NCBI GenBank assembly: GCA_030407005.1
Contig: JAUDYN010000001.1
Coordinates: 2,604,001-2,668,000, forward strand
Direction of reading: 5' to 3'
Length of the DNA stretch: 64,000 bases
Source: Desarmillaria ectypa
Taxonomy: Eukaryota; Basidiomycota; Agaricomycetes; Agaricales; Physalacriaceae
Below, one piece after another: positions 22,704-35,455 of the stretch. The stretch's first letter is position 1, and each line of letters begins with the position of its first letter. The position numbers were made by a program, and so were the translations under genes. The notes under the pieces were generated by a model. The model did not search any database and was not told the DNA's origin. It worked only from the letters and a program-made list of their open reading frames with translations.

Positions 22704-23350
22704 ATGGTATGGCTTTATCTTCTGCTATTGTATGCTGCTTACTATCTACAAATGCAGTCTTCTCCTAGAGTTATCATACAAATTCTCTTAACGTCAACAC
22801 GAATTCTAGGCAAAGCATTTTTTGAAGCTGGTCGACAAGCCGTGAAAAGTGTGTACGATTACTCTCATGTCTGTGCTTTCTTGAATTTCGTTTAGATGCC
22901 AAGGCCGCACCACAGGCTGTAGGGAACGATGTCGCAGGTGTCAGCAATGCTCGGTCGGGTTCGCTAACGGATCAACTCACGCGACAGCATCGAATGACAG
23001 TGGACGAAGCCCACTTGATTCTGAATACTAAGCGAGGCGAAGAGATGGAAAAAATTCTGCAGGCGAGCTATGCAGTTGTCTAGGGTTATCTTTGTATTGA
23101 CGTCGTTGGTTAGCATTACGAGCACCTGTTCAAGGCCAACTCGCCCCCTGCCCAAGCACCGAAAGCATCAACACATGGTCGGTCGGCGGCTCCCCCTCTG
23201 AATTCCCATTATCTCCAGTCCAAGGTCGTACGGGCGCGAGAACGAATAGAAGCTGAACTAAAAGGCGTAGAAATGGGGGAAAGTACAGGTCCGCCACCAC
23301 CACCACCACCACCACCGCATAGCGACCCACCTGTGGGAGGCTCATCATGA
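22704..23350 (+). CDS. PAM16: Mitochondrial import motor subunit PAM16/TIM16
   Basis: Four exons (22704-22706, 22758-22848, 22896-23062, 23114-23350) give 165 residues. PAM16 is the J-like partner that anchors and restrains PAM18 at the TIM23 motor. The start MSSPRVIIQI matches fungal homologues when the ATG at 22704 is spliced directly to TCT at 22758, removing a 51-nt intron. The alternative ATG at 22752 gives MQSSPRV in the same frame. The conserved core follows: KAFFEAGRQAVKNAKAAPQA, MTVDEAHLILNTKRGEEMEK (degenerate J domain, no HPD) and YEHLFKAN. Intron 3 appears to be GC-AG (GCGAGC...TTAG), needed to join ILQ to HYEHLF. The C-terminus has a poly-Pro run of eight to nine residues encoded by CCA repeats, longer than usual for this family. 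Confidence 0.93.
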
Positions 23351-23489
23351 TGTTGGCATGCATATAACTGCTTTATATTTCTACAAGTACCCCCTTCATT
23401 CAATAATATACAGTCTGTGAATACAGAGTGAAGCTAGACAGCATTGAAAATGTCTGCCCGGGCCGGTATATGTCACAGCCACTTGCTTC

Positions 23490-25321
23490 ATGACCACCAA
23501 CCCGTCCCACATTCTCATCGCCCGCAATTCGAGAGGTCCTAACAATCCTTCCGCTTCCCTCAGCTCTCCCACAGAAACTCACGCTGCAGCTGCTGGCATC
23601 TTCCGTTCTTCTGGTTCACCCACTTGGCTACTTGAAGAGTGCGAGAGTGATGATATTGTCTCCGAACTCGAAGTCGACGACGACGACGAAGCGATCGAGC
23701 TCGATGAGACGTTCACAAAGAACAGCAAATTTCCCGGCACCGTCAAGATCGTAGTCGAGAGCACCACATTCTGGTACGTGTTGCTTGATGTTTCTGAGTG
23801 GCAACAGCTCAATTAGCGCTAGGGCACACAAAGAAGTGCTATACTTCGCGTCGCCGTTCTTTGAAGCTGCTCTCAGTGGTGACTGGGCAGAAACTGGTCG
23901 ACCACCCTCCATGTCTTCGGTCATCACTATCTCCCAGCCTCCCTCGATTCCTGGCGACCGGAGCAAGTCCGATGCCCCCACGGAAATGACCTTCTCTCCG
24001 ATGGAATCAGATCCCGATGCCGAGGATCTTGATGCCGTTGCAGATACCGACCTCTCGAAATCTGAAGACAGCACCGCTGGTGCTACCGCCAGCTCGTCCG
24101 CTACCGGGCTTTCAAGGAAGGAAGCCAAAGCACGCGCAAGAGACGATAGTCTGGCCAAGCTCCAAGGCGGTTCGCCCAATCAGCTAGAAATTAGGTCGGT
24201 ATCAAAGAGAGTGGCTACGGTCAAGCGGCGCCCAAAGAACGGCCCAGATGCTGTCATTGTCCTGAAAGAAGAGCGGGTTCGCGCCTCTCAACTCCCTCAC
24301 TCCCCAACGCTGATGGATTATTAGGCATCTAGCTTCCATGACTTTCTCAAATTTGTCTATCCCCAGTGAGTAGCATCGTTTCACACCTCATGCAACGTCG
24401 CCAAACCCGTCTTTTCGCCAGCTTGGAGTGCACAATCACCTGGAACAATGTCGAGAGTTTGATGAATATATCACATAAACTCTGCGTCCCGTCGTTACAA
24501 CGGGAATGTTTGGCATTTCTTCTAACACACGCTGCCGGAAAGCCCATCAAGGCTATGCGAATCGCCGAACTGTTCGAAGAGGAAGAGCTGTATCGGGAAT
24601 CCAGTCGTTTCGTCTTGGATAATCCTGGTGGATGGTCTGAACATGAGTTGAATACTCTTAGTCAAGAAACCTTGCTCAAATTGGAGAAACGGTTCGTACT
24701 GATTCCTTGCCGCATTGATCGCTAAATTGAAACTTTCATAAGTCGAAATTGGTTCCTGGAAAGGGTGTTGAAGATTGGATTGGTCGCCCTTTCGAAAGAG
24801 TATGAATGTGTGCGTGTAGACCATGTCCATGTTATTGATGACTAAATAGGGATCTTGCAGTGTCCAACGTGTCCAGACTCAAGTAACTGTGCCAGGCTAT
24901 TGGAAGAAAAGTGGCGTCAAGCCTATCACGCCGTCTTCCGTTTCGGTGTGTACTTTCACCTCTCGAAGTCCGGATGTTTATATTTTTTAGGCCCTCCTCA
25001 ACCATCCATGGTATACCGTTACCTTCGAAACCTCGAGGGTGTTAGTCCTCCACTGTCTCTCACACATCTGGCTTGTCAGACGACGGCGAAAGCTTTCATT
25101 TCTACGCGTTAGTGTTTTCGTCCTTTCGACAAACTTGTTCTCAGATATCTGTAGTCTTCGACAGAATGTTTTCACTTGGTGTGCGTGGTAGTGATTCCGT
25201 GCCGCTGGGGACCCGCGTGGCGGTGGCTGCAGCGGTGGCCGCAGGACCACGACGGCACTTCTTATACTGCACCCTCAAACCCGAGATGCTGCCTCGAACC
25301 AGAAAATCAAGGGAGCTGTAA
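23490..25321 (+). CDS. BTB/POZ domain protein
   Basis: Eight exons (23490-23773, 23823-24276, 24325-24365, 24422-24691, 24743-24809, 24861-24945, 24991-25107, 25155-25321) encode 494 residues. The first half of a BTB fold is present (TVKIVVESTTFWAHKEVLYF then ASPFFEAALSGDW), followed by a Ser/Asp-rich insertion of about 110 residues, then the second half (SFHDFLKFVYPHLECTITWN, MNISHKLCVPSLQRECLAFL) and BACK-like helices. A CPTCPDSSNC cluster sits around residue 373. This split-BTB layout is common in agaricomycetes, where large families of unstudied BTB proteins exist, possibly as Cullin-3 adaptors. The intron-1 acceptor is the second of two close AGs (CGCTAG), which restores FWAHK. Partners are unknown. 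Confidence 0.82.
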
Positions 25322-25645
25322 CGTTCACATCTTTTGCGTCGGACGTGATGAAGAATTTTGGTCCTGTTAGGTATAAATGTACATCCGAGATACCGTGGAA
25401 GAGGGTATTGGTAAATGAAGGCGTTGGATATATAAGAGTAGTATGAGCGTTAAATACGAAAACATGGAAATGATTAGAGACTATACGACACACTCCTGGT
25501 AAAAGTGAAATCCGAACGAAATCTTTGAACAATTAATAGAGGTGTATAAAATCACCTGAGTGATAGTGTAAAAGATAAACCCAAAGAATTACTTCTAGAA
25601 TGGAAAATTGTTGAATGAAGACTGAGGGCGTGGTATAATCCGCAA
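25322..25645. other. Convergent 3' intergenic region
   Basis: The 324 bases between two convergent stop codons (25321 and 25646) are AT-rich and show no coding potential. They presumably hold both 3' untranslated regions. Confidence 0.5.
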
Positions 25646-28600
25646 CTATCGGGATGCGTTTTCAGCAAAAATCTGCGGCGCATTCTCCACTAGCCATTCT
25701 ATGGAAAGCGCTTTGCCAGCCATGTCGCTGAACTCCGCGCTGGGGTTACGGGATCTCATTAACGTGGCTACGATTGAAAATTAGATGTGACTGCAAGGCT
25801 ACGATGAGGAGACTTACGGCCAAATACAACGCCCAGGTTCCGAGCATTCATCAAGTTCCTCTCACTCCGTTGACAAACCCTAAGTAGCGTTAGCACACAG
25901 GCAACGTGATAAAAGTTCTACGTACTTATTCAAATGGATCATCAGAGCACGCAGTGTATGATAATGCTCCTTCGGCAGCTTATTCACCAGGTCAAGCAGC
26001 GTTTTGTTTTTAACAGAGGCGTCACGGATTTCAACGGCGGACATGAATTGGTCATGGAGGTCATAGGTCAGGAGAGGGACAGGGAGAGACCGGAAGTAGG
26101 CCTTCAACACAGAAGTAACGCTACATATGTCGTTGAATCGGTCCGAATCTCGAAGGTCAAACGCATTATAGTCACCACGCTCAAAGAGCTGTGTGATTGA
26201 TTTGCTCTGGCTGGATCCACCTGTTTTCCTGTAAATCCCCTCGTAATCCAGTGCTACAGTATGTCAGAATAATTTGGCGTTGAATAATAAATAATAGAGC
26301 ATACCGATGGCTTCAACAGCTTCGATGCATTTATCAACAATGACTGGAACCTGTCGCGAGCTCCCTTTGGCATCAGCGTACACCTGCTCTACAAGGTCGC
26401 GGCCAAACATTGAGTGTGCTAAATGTTGGTGTTAGTTCACTCTCAAACCCCATACAGTAGGAAAAGCGTACGCAAGATTTGCGATTCATCACGATTTGAA
26501 CTTTGTTGAGAACACAAAACCTGGACATGGTTTATGCACCGCACGTGGACAGAGGTGTTGCATCCTTAAAAACACGACAAGTAAGCTACAGGTCCTGCTC
26601 AATGTAAAATCAAAGCGCACCTGTACAACGCAGCTGGGAGCCCCACATCTTATCTCCACAATGATCACATCGAGTAAATCGCAGTACGCTGAGCTGTTGG
26701 AAGTTGTGCTCCAAGTGCCCCTTACCACGACCATCACCAACGCTTATGAGGTTGGCTGTATCTTTCGTCCTAGACCCCGGCCACTTGATGAACTTCCCTT
26801 TCGGTGGCGTAGGTAGTTCCGTTTCTGGCTTCGGAATCTTGATGACGGTTTTCATATCGGCAATCGTCTCGTCAGTAACCAAAGAGGTAGTGGAGGCATA
26901 GTGATTTTGAGAAGGCAATTGCACAGATGTCTGTAGCTGGTGCGGCTGACTGCGACCTTTATCAACTGAAGGCGACACCACGTGTTCCCCATTCTTGGAC
27001 GGTGCTTCGGGCACCGTATCCATCCGACGGGCGTACTGAGCACTGAGCTGAGCCAACTCCTCATTACGAGCATTGAGAACCGTCGTTTCTTCAAGGAAGA
27101 CGTCTCGAACAGCTTTGAGCTCCATGATCTCTCGGGACAAAGCCTCTCGCTCATAGGTCAACGGAACCAGATCCCTCTGATACTGTAACTTTAACGTGTC
27201 AAGGCGCATCGTGAGAGAACGGTTCAGATGTGTAGGACGCTGGTCAGCTGCCGCACTTGAACTAGGAAAAGTGAGCAGGCAGAAAAGAAGTTTCGGACGG
27301 CTTCATACCATTTCGTCGCAGATATCTCCTCAACCTCTGCCAGTGCCATGTCACGGTCAACCTTGAGTTTTGACAGGTCCTGCTCCAACCCTGACAATTG
27401 ATCGTGAAGTTCCTTGGTCATCCGTTGACGAAGCTCTTGTCGGCGGGAATCCCCAGAAAGCGCGGTAATCCGTGCTGCCTGGCCAGATAATAGGACTCGC
27501 AATCGGGTGACTTCAGCCTCTGCATCCCTTCGTGCTTTGAGCTCACGGTCATATTCCGTCTGAGCGACAGTCAACCCTTCAATGTATTGTTTACTTGCTC
27601 TCTGTGATGATGTTTAGGAAGAGACAGGGAAGTCCGGAGCACAACGAACCTTGACCCCATCGAATTTGCTCTTCAGATCGAAAAAGTCTGCTCTTCTGAC
27701 ATCCATGGCCTTGATGATGGCTTCAACAAAAGCGCGATCTAGTTTCAGCTGCTGAGCACCTCGCTCCTTGGCGTCAGCCATTGCTTCTTGTAACCGCAAA
27801 AGTACGAAATCGGAATCATCTGGTCTGGTGACACTGGAGAGGTTACCGCCCGGTGTTGTCAAGGTGATACGGCCAGAGGAGTGGGGTTCATTGAATTCGG
27901 GTACAGAAGCATTCAAAGTTTCAAGAGATTCTGGATGCGACTCGGAGGATTCTCGCTCTTGAGTCGACGTAGACGATGTTGCGGCAGAAGGACTAAATTT
28001 TGGACAACGTAAGTGACGAGCAGGCTAAAAACGATGACTTCACATACCGAAGGCCGTCAGTTGAAACACTTCTATTTTTACGATAGCCCGGTGCGGGTGA
28101 TCCAATAATAGTGACATCGCTACTTAGGGTTGATGTGACGCCATTCGCTCTTGTAGAAGCAGCCGATGGTGGTGGTGTTGAGGGAACATCGTTATTGCTC
28201 TCCTTGTTCTTTTCAGTGATACTCGTTAGCTGATCCAAGGATTTCAGCGCGTTGATCCCACCAACAGAACTGAGCAGATCCGAGAAATCGCCTGTGTTCA
28301 ATGAAAATCGGATGGGTGGTAGAGCTGGTGCTATGAAAGTCGCATGCGATGTCTGTTCTACCGGTGACGATTCTGACATATCATCCGAGCCACTATCCAT
28401 CTGGTTAGGTGTGTCAAGATCCACATCGCTTGTAGGAGAAACTGCTTCATAGAGAGGTTGAATGGCGGACACATCCTTTTCTGATTTGGGAGGTAGTGCC
28501 GGTGGTACTGACGTGCTTGACTCAGATCGCCTGTGCGCAATCGGTTCATCTGCCTCTGCCTCTGTGTCTGTGCTACTTTCCACACTGTGTGGCACATCCG

Positions 28601-30341
28601 CTCTGGAAGGCGCTCTGGAAGAACTGCCTGATCGCATCCGGCTGAAATTCGGACTTGATGGCGATGAAAGACGTTCCTGAAGATGTTCATCGAATGACCT
28701 TTGGTGACGCACAGCGTCAATCGGCCTTTCGAGAGAATGATCAAGATTTGGTGAGCTAATTTTCCTGGCTCTTGGGGTGCTCGTTTCGCCTAGACGCGTA
28801 TCTGGCGAAGGATCTCCAGTAGAAAATGTCCGTGTTCGAGGTGAAGGGCCTTCATCTTCGGAGTGATTATAGTGTGAAGCAGAAGATCCCGGACGAAGGT
28901 GACTTGTAGTGCTTTGAAATGAACCATTAGACGACGGCCGCGATATTGACTCCGCCTCGTTGAAATGCTCTCGAAGTGGAGATGGTATTCGAGGAGATTC
29001 CCGGCCGTTGTGGACAGGAGGAGTTGGAGAGCGATTGACGGACTGCCGATTGAATGTTGCAGAGAGAGGAGAGAGTGTAGGTGGCGGAGATGCAGCAGGA
29101 CTGACAGGAGACATCAGAGTAAGGCCCGGATTGATGGATCCACGTTTGTCGTGCCGCGAGGTCTGTACACTTAGTCCATCAGATGACGCTTGTGACGACA
29201 AGTTCACAGAGCGGGAGGCAGATGTTTCCTGCTCAAAGCTCTGCTCTGACAACGTAGATAATTGATGTATCAGAGGTCGCCGATGAGACAGGTCAGAATG
29301 ATGATGGGCACCTGGCTCCGGTGGGGCTATAGTCACAGATATTGACTGCTGTGGAGGAAGGGGAAATGCCGGGGTCAGATACGAAGGAGATGTCTTCTCT
29401 GTCGACTTGGACCGCTGAGTACTGGGCTGGAAAGCGTCACTAACGTACGGCCCGGACCGCCGTTTAGCGGAAGTTTGGGTGGATGCTGGATGACGAGAAT
29501 TTGACGGCGAGGGCTGATCAAAATGTGGGTTGTGGTGAGACCTTGAAGAGCCTGGAACATCGTGGGAATGAGTAACGATAGGTGAAATGCGCTGGAAGAG
29601 CTGTGAGAAGATGCATAGAGCGAAATGGTCAGTGGCACCTACACCGGTGTCCCTTCTATATCTGGCTTCACGAGAAGAACTCGAGCCACTACCGCCTGCT
29701 GCAGCAGCTCTTTCTCTCTCAGCCTTTTTCTGAGCGTGTCTCCTAATTTTGATCATCCGTTCGCTGTGGCAATCCATGCAATAAATCCCTTGGCTGGTTT
29801 TGGCAAAAACGAGCTCGTCGATACGGTTCTTGCATACTTTACACTTGAAACAGTGGGCATGGTAAGAGTCATCACCAGTCATAATGGCCTCGTCGAGAAT
29901 GGGCAACTTGCAGACATTGCAATTGTATGAACAGTTGGCGCATACGGGGGAACCGTCGGAAAGGAGCAAGAGATTTGTATCTGCGGTTACTTTATCTCCG
30001 CACTTGGCACACTTGAAGCAATCTACGTGAAAGAAGGATTGCCTAGAAGAGCGATTGATCAGCATGAGGGAAAGATAATCATTAATGAGTGAACAAGGAA
30101 CCCAATGTTAATGTAGAAAAAAGAAGGCAAGCACTGAATAAAAGAGAAAGCAAGAAAGACTGAAAGTCGACACGTACCCAAAGGCAACAACCAAACCACC
30201 ATCGTCCGTTACTGCGGAGAGTTTACAGCCAGGACAAATCTTGTCGAAGTCGATATGCTCGCCATGGTCGCGCTGAAGATCAAGATGGGGATTCTGGTGA
30301 ATGGAAGCCGTCGACTGAGATATGTTCATTGTAGCCAGCAT
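25646..30341 (-). CDS. Rho GTPase-activating protein with two LIM domains and C1 domain
   Basis: Ten exons (30341-30178, 30042-28048, 27992-27650, 27601-27309, 27261-26621, 26564-26472, 26418-26305, 26253-25926, 25879-25818, 25767-25646) give 1384 residues. Two N-terminal LIM domains (CPGC...CFKCAKC...CANC and CNVC...HCFKCKVC...CMDC, about 36-150) are followed by a 700-residue Ser/Pro-rich region, a coiled coil, a C1-type zinc finger (HNFQQLSVLRFTRCDHCGDK with HVRCINHVQVLC, about 1115-1165) and a C-terminal RhoGAP domain (about 1180-1384). The arginine finger is present in GIYRKTGG, and the NxxNLGVVFGPTL block is intact. This is the Rga1/Rga2 type that switches off Cdc42/Rho in polarity and septation. 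A 42-nt in-frame stretch after RRDTG looks like an optional intron; if removed, the protein is 1370 residues. Intron 1 is unusually long here (135 nt). Confidence 0.92.
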
Positions 30342-30956
30342 GGTGATGGATTGGCGAGGCCAAAGGGGCTAGCTAAACCCAGAGAATATACGATAAATAG
30401 GAAACCGCCTGGGCACTATGATATCGCGAGAGAGGGTAAGAAACACGGCAGAATACAAGAGAATGTCGAGGAGGGCAAGGACTCGTGAAGACTGTCGAAC
30501 TCGAGGAGCTCAGCGAAGGGCGCGATCCTTGAATAATACGGGAGACAAACCCTCGCAACCAAACAATCTCGGTGGCGGTGCATGCCAAAACGGAAGTGGC
30601 CCGTGCGTCGCATCACGCCAACCTGCTGCGTGCCAACGACGGCTCAGTGCTGCTGCTCCACCTAAACGATTATTTCACTCGGTCCGTCGGCTGGGTGCAA
30701 TTCAACGCGTATTATTTACATGTTCTACAAAAGTCGCAGCCTAGCACGTCCTGTGGCAAAATTTTGTGATTCCCCTGCCGCCCTGGTTCCTCCATCATCT
30801 GGTGATGCTTCTATGATCACACTTGCCAACGCAGTCGAAGCGTAAATAGCATTCTCCACGTCATCTCCGTATACATCATACCAGGCTGAGCCAGGTCAGG
30901 TGCTCATCCATTCATAACGTACAGGACCCGTACCCGGGTTACTACTTACGGTACCG
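30342..30956. other. Intergenic region
   Basis: The 615 bases between the LIM-RhoGAP start and the BTA1 stop contain a promoter and a 3' region but no supported gene. Short frames on both strands lack conserved content. Confidence 0.5.
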
Positions 30957-33900
30957 CTATTCCATCTTCATCGCCCTCCAGCATGAGGCATACCTTGATA
31001 AAGAGAAACCATGAGGATACGTTCTAAATAGGCCTAGAATTTGAATACACACATATTGACCTGATCGGTTGCTTTCCGTGCTGGATTACCTCTTATTGAC
31101 ACTGGCATCACGTCGAACCCGAAGCGTTTGAAACTAGAGACATCAGGTCGTGCATCCTCGTTGTTGAGTAACACCTACACTTCGTTGTACCAAGGCTTTC
31201 TCGCAGCTGACCTCCAAAAAACCAATCCACCCGGCTGTATTACACGATAAAGCTCCGTGATTTCGTCGTCTACATCTTGGGACCCCGGTGTGAACCAGTC
31301 CAAGTGATCCATGACAAGTGCGCGCGTAAGGGTATCGGAAGAAAGACCGCGCAAGACACTAATGCACAATCAGTTCATCCGGACTACTATGAAGAAATAT
31401 CACATACTTCACGATAGAATCAGTATGCAACCGAAATGCATCTAATGCATTGCCATCATTGGCTTTCAGCGCACTAAACCCAGAGGGCGTCAGATAAGCC
31501 GGACATGATGATGGGGTGTAGTGGCCCAACAGAGCCTAAAATATAATGCTTGACATTGGGAACGAAATATCATTAGGACACTTACAAGAAGATAGAAGTA
31601 ATTGCATGTCTTGAAGAGATACGTAGACACAACAGGGTCTAAGGTATCCTTCACATATTCATAGACACCGCCTGATACAATATACCAGTATCAGTTCGTC
31701 CTAGATCATATCAGTGTGGGTCTCCGTCACCTTCGTCGAGAAGCATCTGTCGCTGATTCATAGGTACGCCAAGCGCATTCCAACAGAAGATCGGACTTCG
31801 CAGAAGCGTCACGACCAACGGATTCAGCAGAACTGGCCTCAATCTCCCCTTCCAAATCCTGACCTGCTCCTCCAATGTATCACATTCGCATAGCCTCTTC
31901 ACGTCTTGGTCAACTCTGGCCAATTTGAAAATTACCTTAGCAACCCTCAGCGCCCACCCACTGTACCCGCTGAGGTAAAATGACGAAGAGAACGCATCAG
32001 AGTTGATTTGCCAAAACTGGTATGCACTTGAGGACATATAAGGAGATATTTTGGAATCCAAGAGGTAACGGAAGTTGGCGTTCCTGCCTTCTCCAAACAT
32101 AGAAAAGAAGTCCGAATACGCAAGACTTTGTATAGATGCCAACTTGAGTTCGAGAAGATGTCCTTGGCTAAAGGAGGGAGCATGTCAACGAAACACCGGC
32201 GGATTTGAGCATCCCGCACTTACCATGGGTTCATATCCACGCAATGAATCTAAAATAATGCTAAGAGCTTAAAAGCTAGAAACGATGGCGACACACGAAG
32301 AACTAACCCTCTTCGGACCTGCCGCTATGGCATAGTGTAGTGCGTTGTCGCCGGCGGATGTAATAACAAACATCGAGTCATCACTGGTTAATTGGAGATG
32401 TTTCATGTCGTCAAATGGATCTTCCTAATATGCGGCGACGATCTTTCAAGCCAATAAAGCTTATGAGGAAGGACCTACCCATGTGAAAGAGTAGATAAAT
32501 GTTCTGAACTCTTTATGAACGGGATGGTCATAGTAGGGCAATCTCCAAGGCTGACATGGAATAAGTAAAATTAATAAGAAAACAGTGACATTTTACCTTC
32601 TTTAATTGATAGTGGAAGGAGCTCAGAGGAGGCGTTACATCGATGACCATGTCATGGTTGCTTGATACCTGTTCCTTGATCAAAGGAATAGCAGGTTCGC
32701 CAATCTCCAGCGGAGGAACAGCATTGTCAGTCTCCTTCAGCGTAACGAATGTTGACGGAGAGCAGTTGCCAATCATGTTTCCGCCTTCGACCTCAAAAGC
32801 ATGGCAGAACCTCGAGACATCACACGAACGAGGTCGTCCGAGCCAGACATAGTAGGGTCTTTGGTCTATTGAGAAAAGGTAACGGGGAATGTCAGTAAGT
32901 GCTTACATTCTGACGATGAAGGGAACAATGAAGCGATTGCGTCCGTTATAGCTCTTGATCTGAAAGTATCTCCGTTTGGCCTCAGTGTTTTGATGAGAGA
33001 TAACTGACAAACCGTCCCAAAACGATATTCAAGATAAGCACGTCTTGCCGGACTGAGCGATACCTGTCAGCGAGATTCGTCAGAAACCTCTTCCATGAAT
33101 CTTGCAAAGTTGTAGTACGTGATCAAAATCAAACCAAATTTGCCAGAACCACCGAGAAAGCCAACCGCATTCTTTACTAACACCACCAATGGCCTTTTCG
33201 TGAAGCAATGGTTGCTTACCAGCGGTGTAGAAATCTGCAACACCGACCAGGCCCCTCTGGGGGGAGAGGACATGGTCAATCCTGTCTAAAAGAGTATAAA
33301 AGTTGGGTATCTGTGGCATCTTTCAGCGATGACAAACATGTAGATGGACATGGCATACCATAGATAACGAATAACTGAGCGTGACGAAGCTGACGCTGCC
33401 CTGCGGGTTGATGCCTTTGGAAGACCACTCTGGAAGGTAAAAGTCACAAGCGTCTTGACACAATACGGTGACGTTGTGCCAGCCCCGCTTTGCGAACCTG
33501 CTTCTTGCGACCTGAAGAAGTGGCTCACAAAGGTCGATGAGATACACGGCATCGAATTCACAGATGGGGAAATTTTTATCCATGAGTTCGATGTTGTATC
33601 CTGAAATAATTAGTATGATAACAGAAACGAAGAAGCAAACGTCTGAATGAGGCTGACCTGTTCCGCCGCCAATATCGACCCAGACCAGTCGTTCACCGGG
33701 ATGAGACTTTCTGAGTTCCTTGAGATGTGCCGCGGAGAGGTTCAACAAAGTCCTTCGTCCTCGGAGCAGCCCATTACGAGTAGCATCGTACACATCTGCT
33801 TGACCTTGGTAGAACTGTAACAATATTAGTTGTAAACATAGTTTAGACGGTGAATGTGTTGCACCTTATCGAGTCTGGACTTATGATCATTGGCACCGAT

Positions 33901-34032
33901 GGGCCGAATGAAGCAATACCAGATAAAACGGAGCTGAGCAGTGAATCGTCCGAGACAAAAAAGAACGATTATGCAAGCAAGCGCAATAACTAGTGCAAAG
34001 GAGGAAGGCCAGTCAGGCCGGAAGGGCAGCAT
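30957..34032 (-). CDS. BTA1: Betaine lipid (DGTS) synthase BTA1
   Basis: Seventeen exons, the first at 34032-33865 and the last at 30993-30957, join in frame to 746 residues. The full chain is 33814-33658, 33600-33359, 33310-33220, 33171-33119, 33063-33013, 32959-32907, 32858-32597, 32550-32479, 32424-32308, 32249-32224, 32167-31731, 31671-31586, 31535-31408, 31358-31179, 31133-31053. BTA1 makes the phosphorus-free lipid DGTS from diacylglycerol and S-adenosylmethionine. An N-terminal membrane anchor precedes a methyltransferase lobe (LVWVDIGGGTGYN, YSLSMIPNFYTLLDRID), then the DUF3419 amino-carboxypropyltransferase lobe (TSDDSMFVITSAGDNALHYA, IHCVDMNPCQGHLLELKLA, LMDHLDW-type MDHLDWFTPG). 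This order, methyltransferase first, is the fungal arrangement. The end VNMYASCWRAMKME matches the family. Several exons are very short (26, 37 and 51 nt). Confidence 0.9.
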
Positions 34033-34442
34033 GGAGGGCACTTCGAACAAGGGTAAACTCCAAGTTCAAGCAAGCCCCAGTGTTTTTAAACGAAAGTAGG
34101 GCAAAGAACGTTTCATTGGACCAATCATAGGAGAGAATGCGCACGAGTCAAAGGCAGCTACCAGCGTCCCAACGAACGTGCGGGCCAGTTGCAATGGCGG
34201 AAGCAAAGTGGAGACAACCGTTCCATCGACGGTCCGTGCTTCCGCAACATTGGTTGGTCGGGTACCTTCGTAACTTGTCAGGAAAAAAATTCATGGAGTT
34301 TAGATAGTGTGTGGCAATAAATACCGAGCACAAGCGGAGACAAAAACGAAAGGCCGTCGTCTATTTTCCTACATATTTTACACGAGAGCTTTAGATTCGA
34401 AGTATGAGACAGACAAGTAAGGATACACAATGTCACTATTAT
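34033..34442. other. Promoter region of BTA1 and 3' end of RAD23
   Basis: These 410 bases lie between two minus-strand genes. No exon, repeat or RNA gene is visible. Confidence 0.5.
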
Positions 34443-35407
34443 TTAATCGTCAAATCCACCCTCGAACAGGTAATTGGCCGCAAGTTCCTCATTCTTGTCG
34501 CACGCAAAGTATGCTTCGAGGACAGCCTGACGAGGGAAACCCAAAGCCTCGAGCTATGGGTGATATAAGCTATAGGGTTCAAAATCAAACTTCGGTCAAC
34601 TTACACGCTGGATTGCGGCCCTTTCCTCCTCCGTTACGCTGACAACATGGGCACCTGGTGGAATATCGCCCTCACCATCGCCCTCAAAATCGCCCTCACC
34701 AACACCAAGCAGTTGCATTAATGCCTCCGGGTTTTGAGCCAAAAGCTGAGCGAGGGCGGGATTACTCGTAGCAAGCTGGTGGATCAGAGGTTGAATGAGA
34801 TTGGGGTTTTGGGCGATGTGTTCACGGAGTTGCTGAAGCTGAGGGCTGTTCTGTAGAGCAGCAAGGTCTAATTGTCCTCCTTGGGCTCCTCCGAGACCTC
34901 CGGCACCACCTCCACCGGCAGCTTGCTGCTGCTGCTGGGCAAGCTAAGAGACAGCGGTCAAATTGCTGTAGAACAAAAATAACTCATTTGGGCTTACCTG
35001 GAACAGATTTTGTGGCTGGTTTGATGGTGGGGCGGAGGTAGCTGGAGTGGCAGCTGGCGCTGGAGCTGGAGCGGGAACTGCAGCAGCAGCAGGGGTACCA
35101 GCAGAGTGGGAAGGTACAGTAGGAGCGCTTCCCGTGGCCTCTGATTCTAGGTGAGCTGGGATACCCTGCATACGACGTTTAACCCGGTAAAGGTCGACGG
35201 ATTAATGAAACGCACATTCATGAGGTACTCTACAGCACGATCAGGATTGTTGTAACTTGCTCTGAGAGCACGTAGAACTTGATCCCGCGGAAATCCCATC
35301 TCAGTCATGTTGTTGATCGTAGACTGTAGCGCATCGCCGGTAAGAAAAGAACTCGAATCGCCGAAGGCGGCGGGGGAGGCAGGGGCGGCAGGGGCCAGAG
35401 CGGAAGC

Positions 35408-35455
<48 letters not shown>

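Noticed and set aside
23628..24179. 183-codon open frame antisense to the BTB gene
   Set aside because: It is a shadow of the Ser/Asp-rich insertion; the sense frame contains the BTB motifs.
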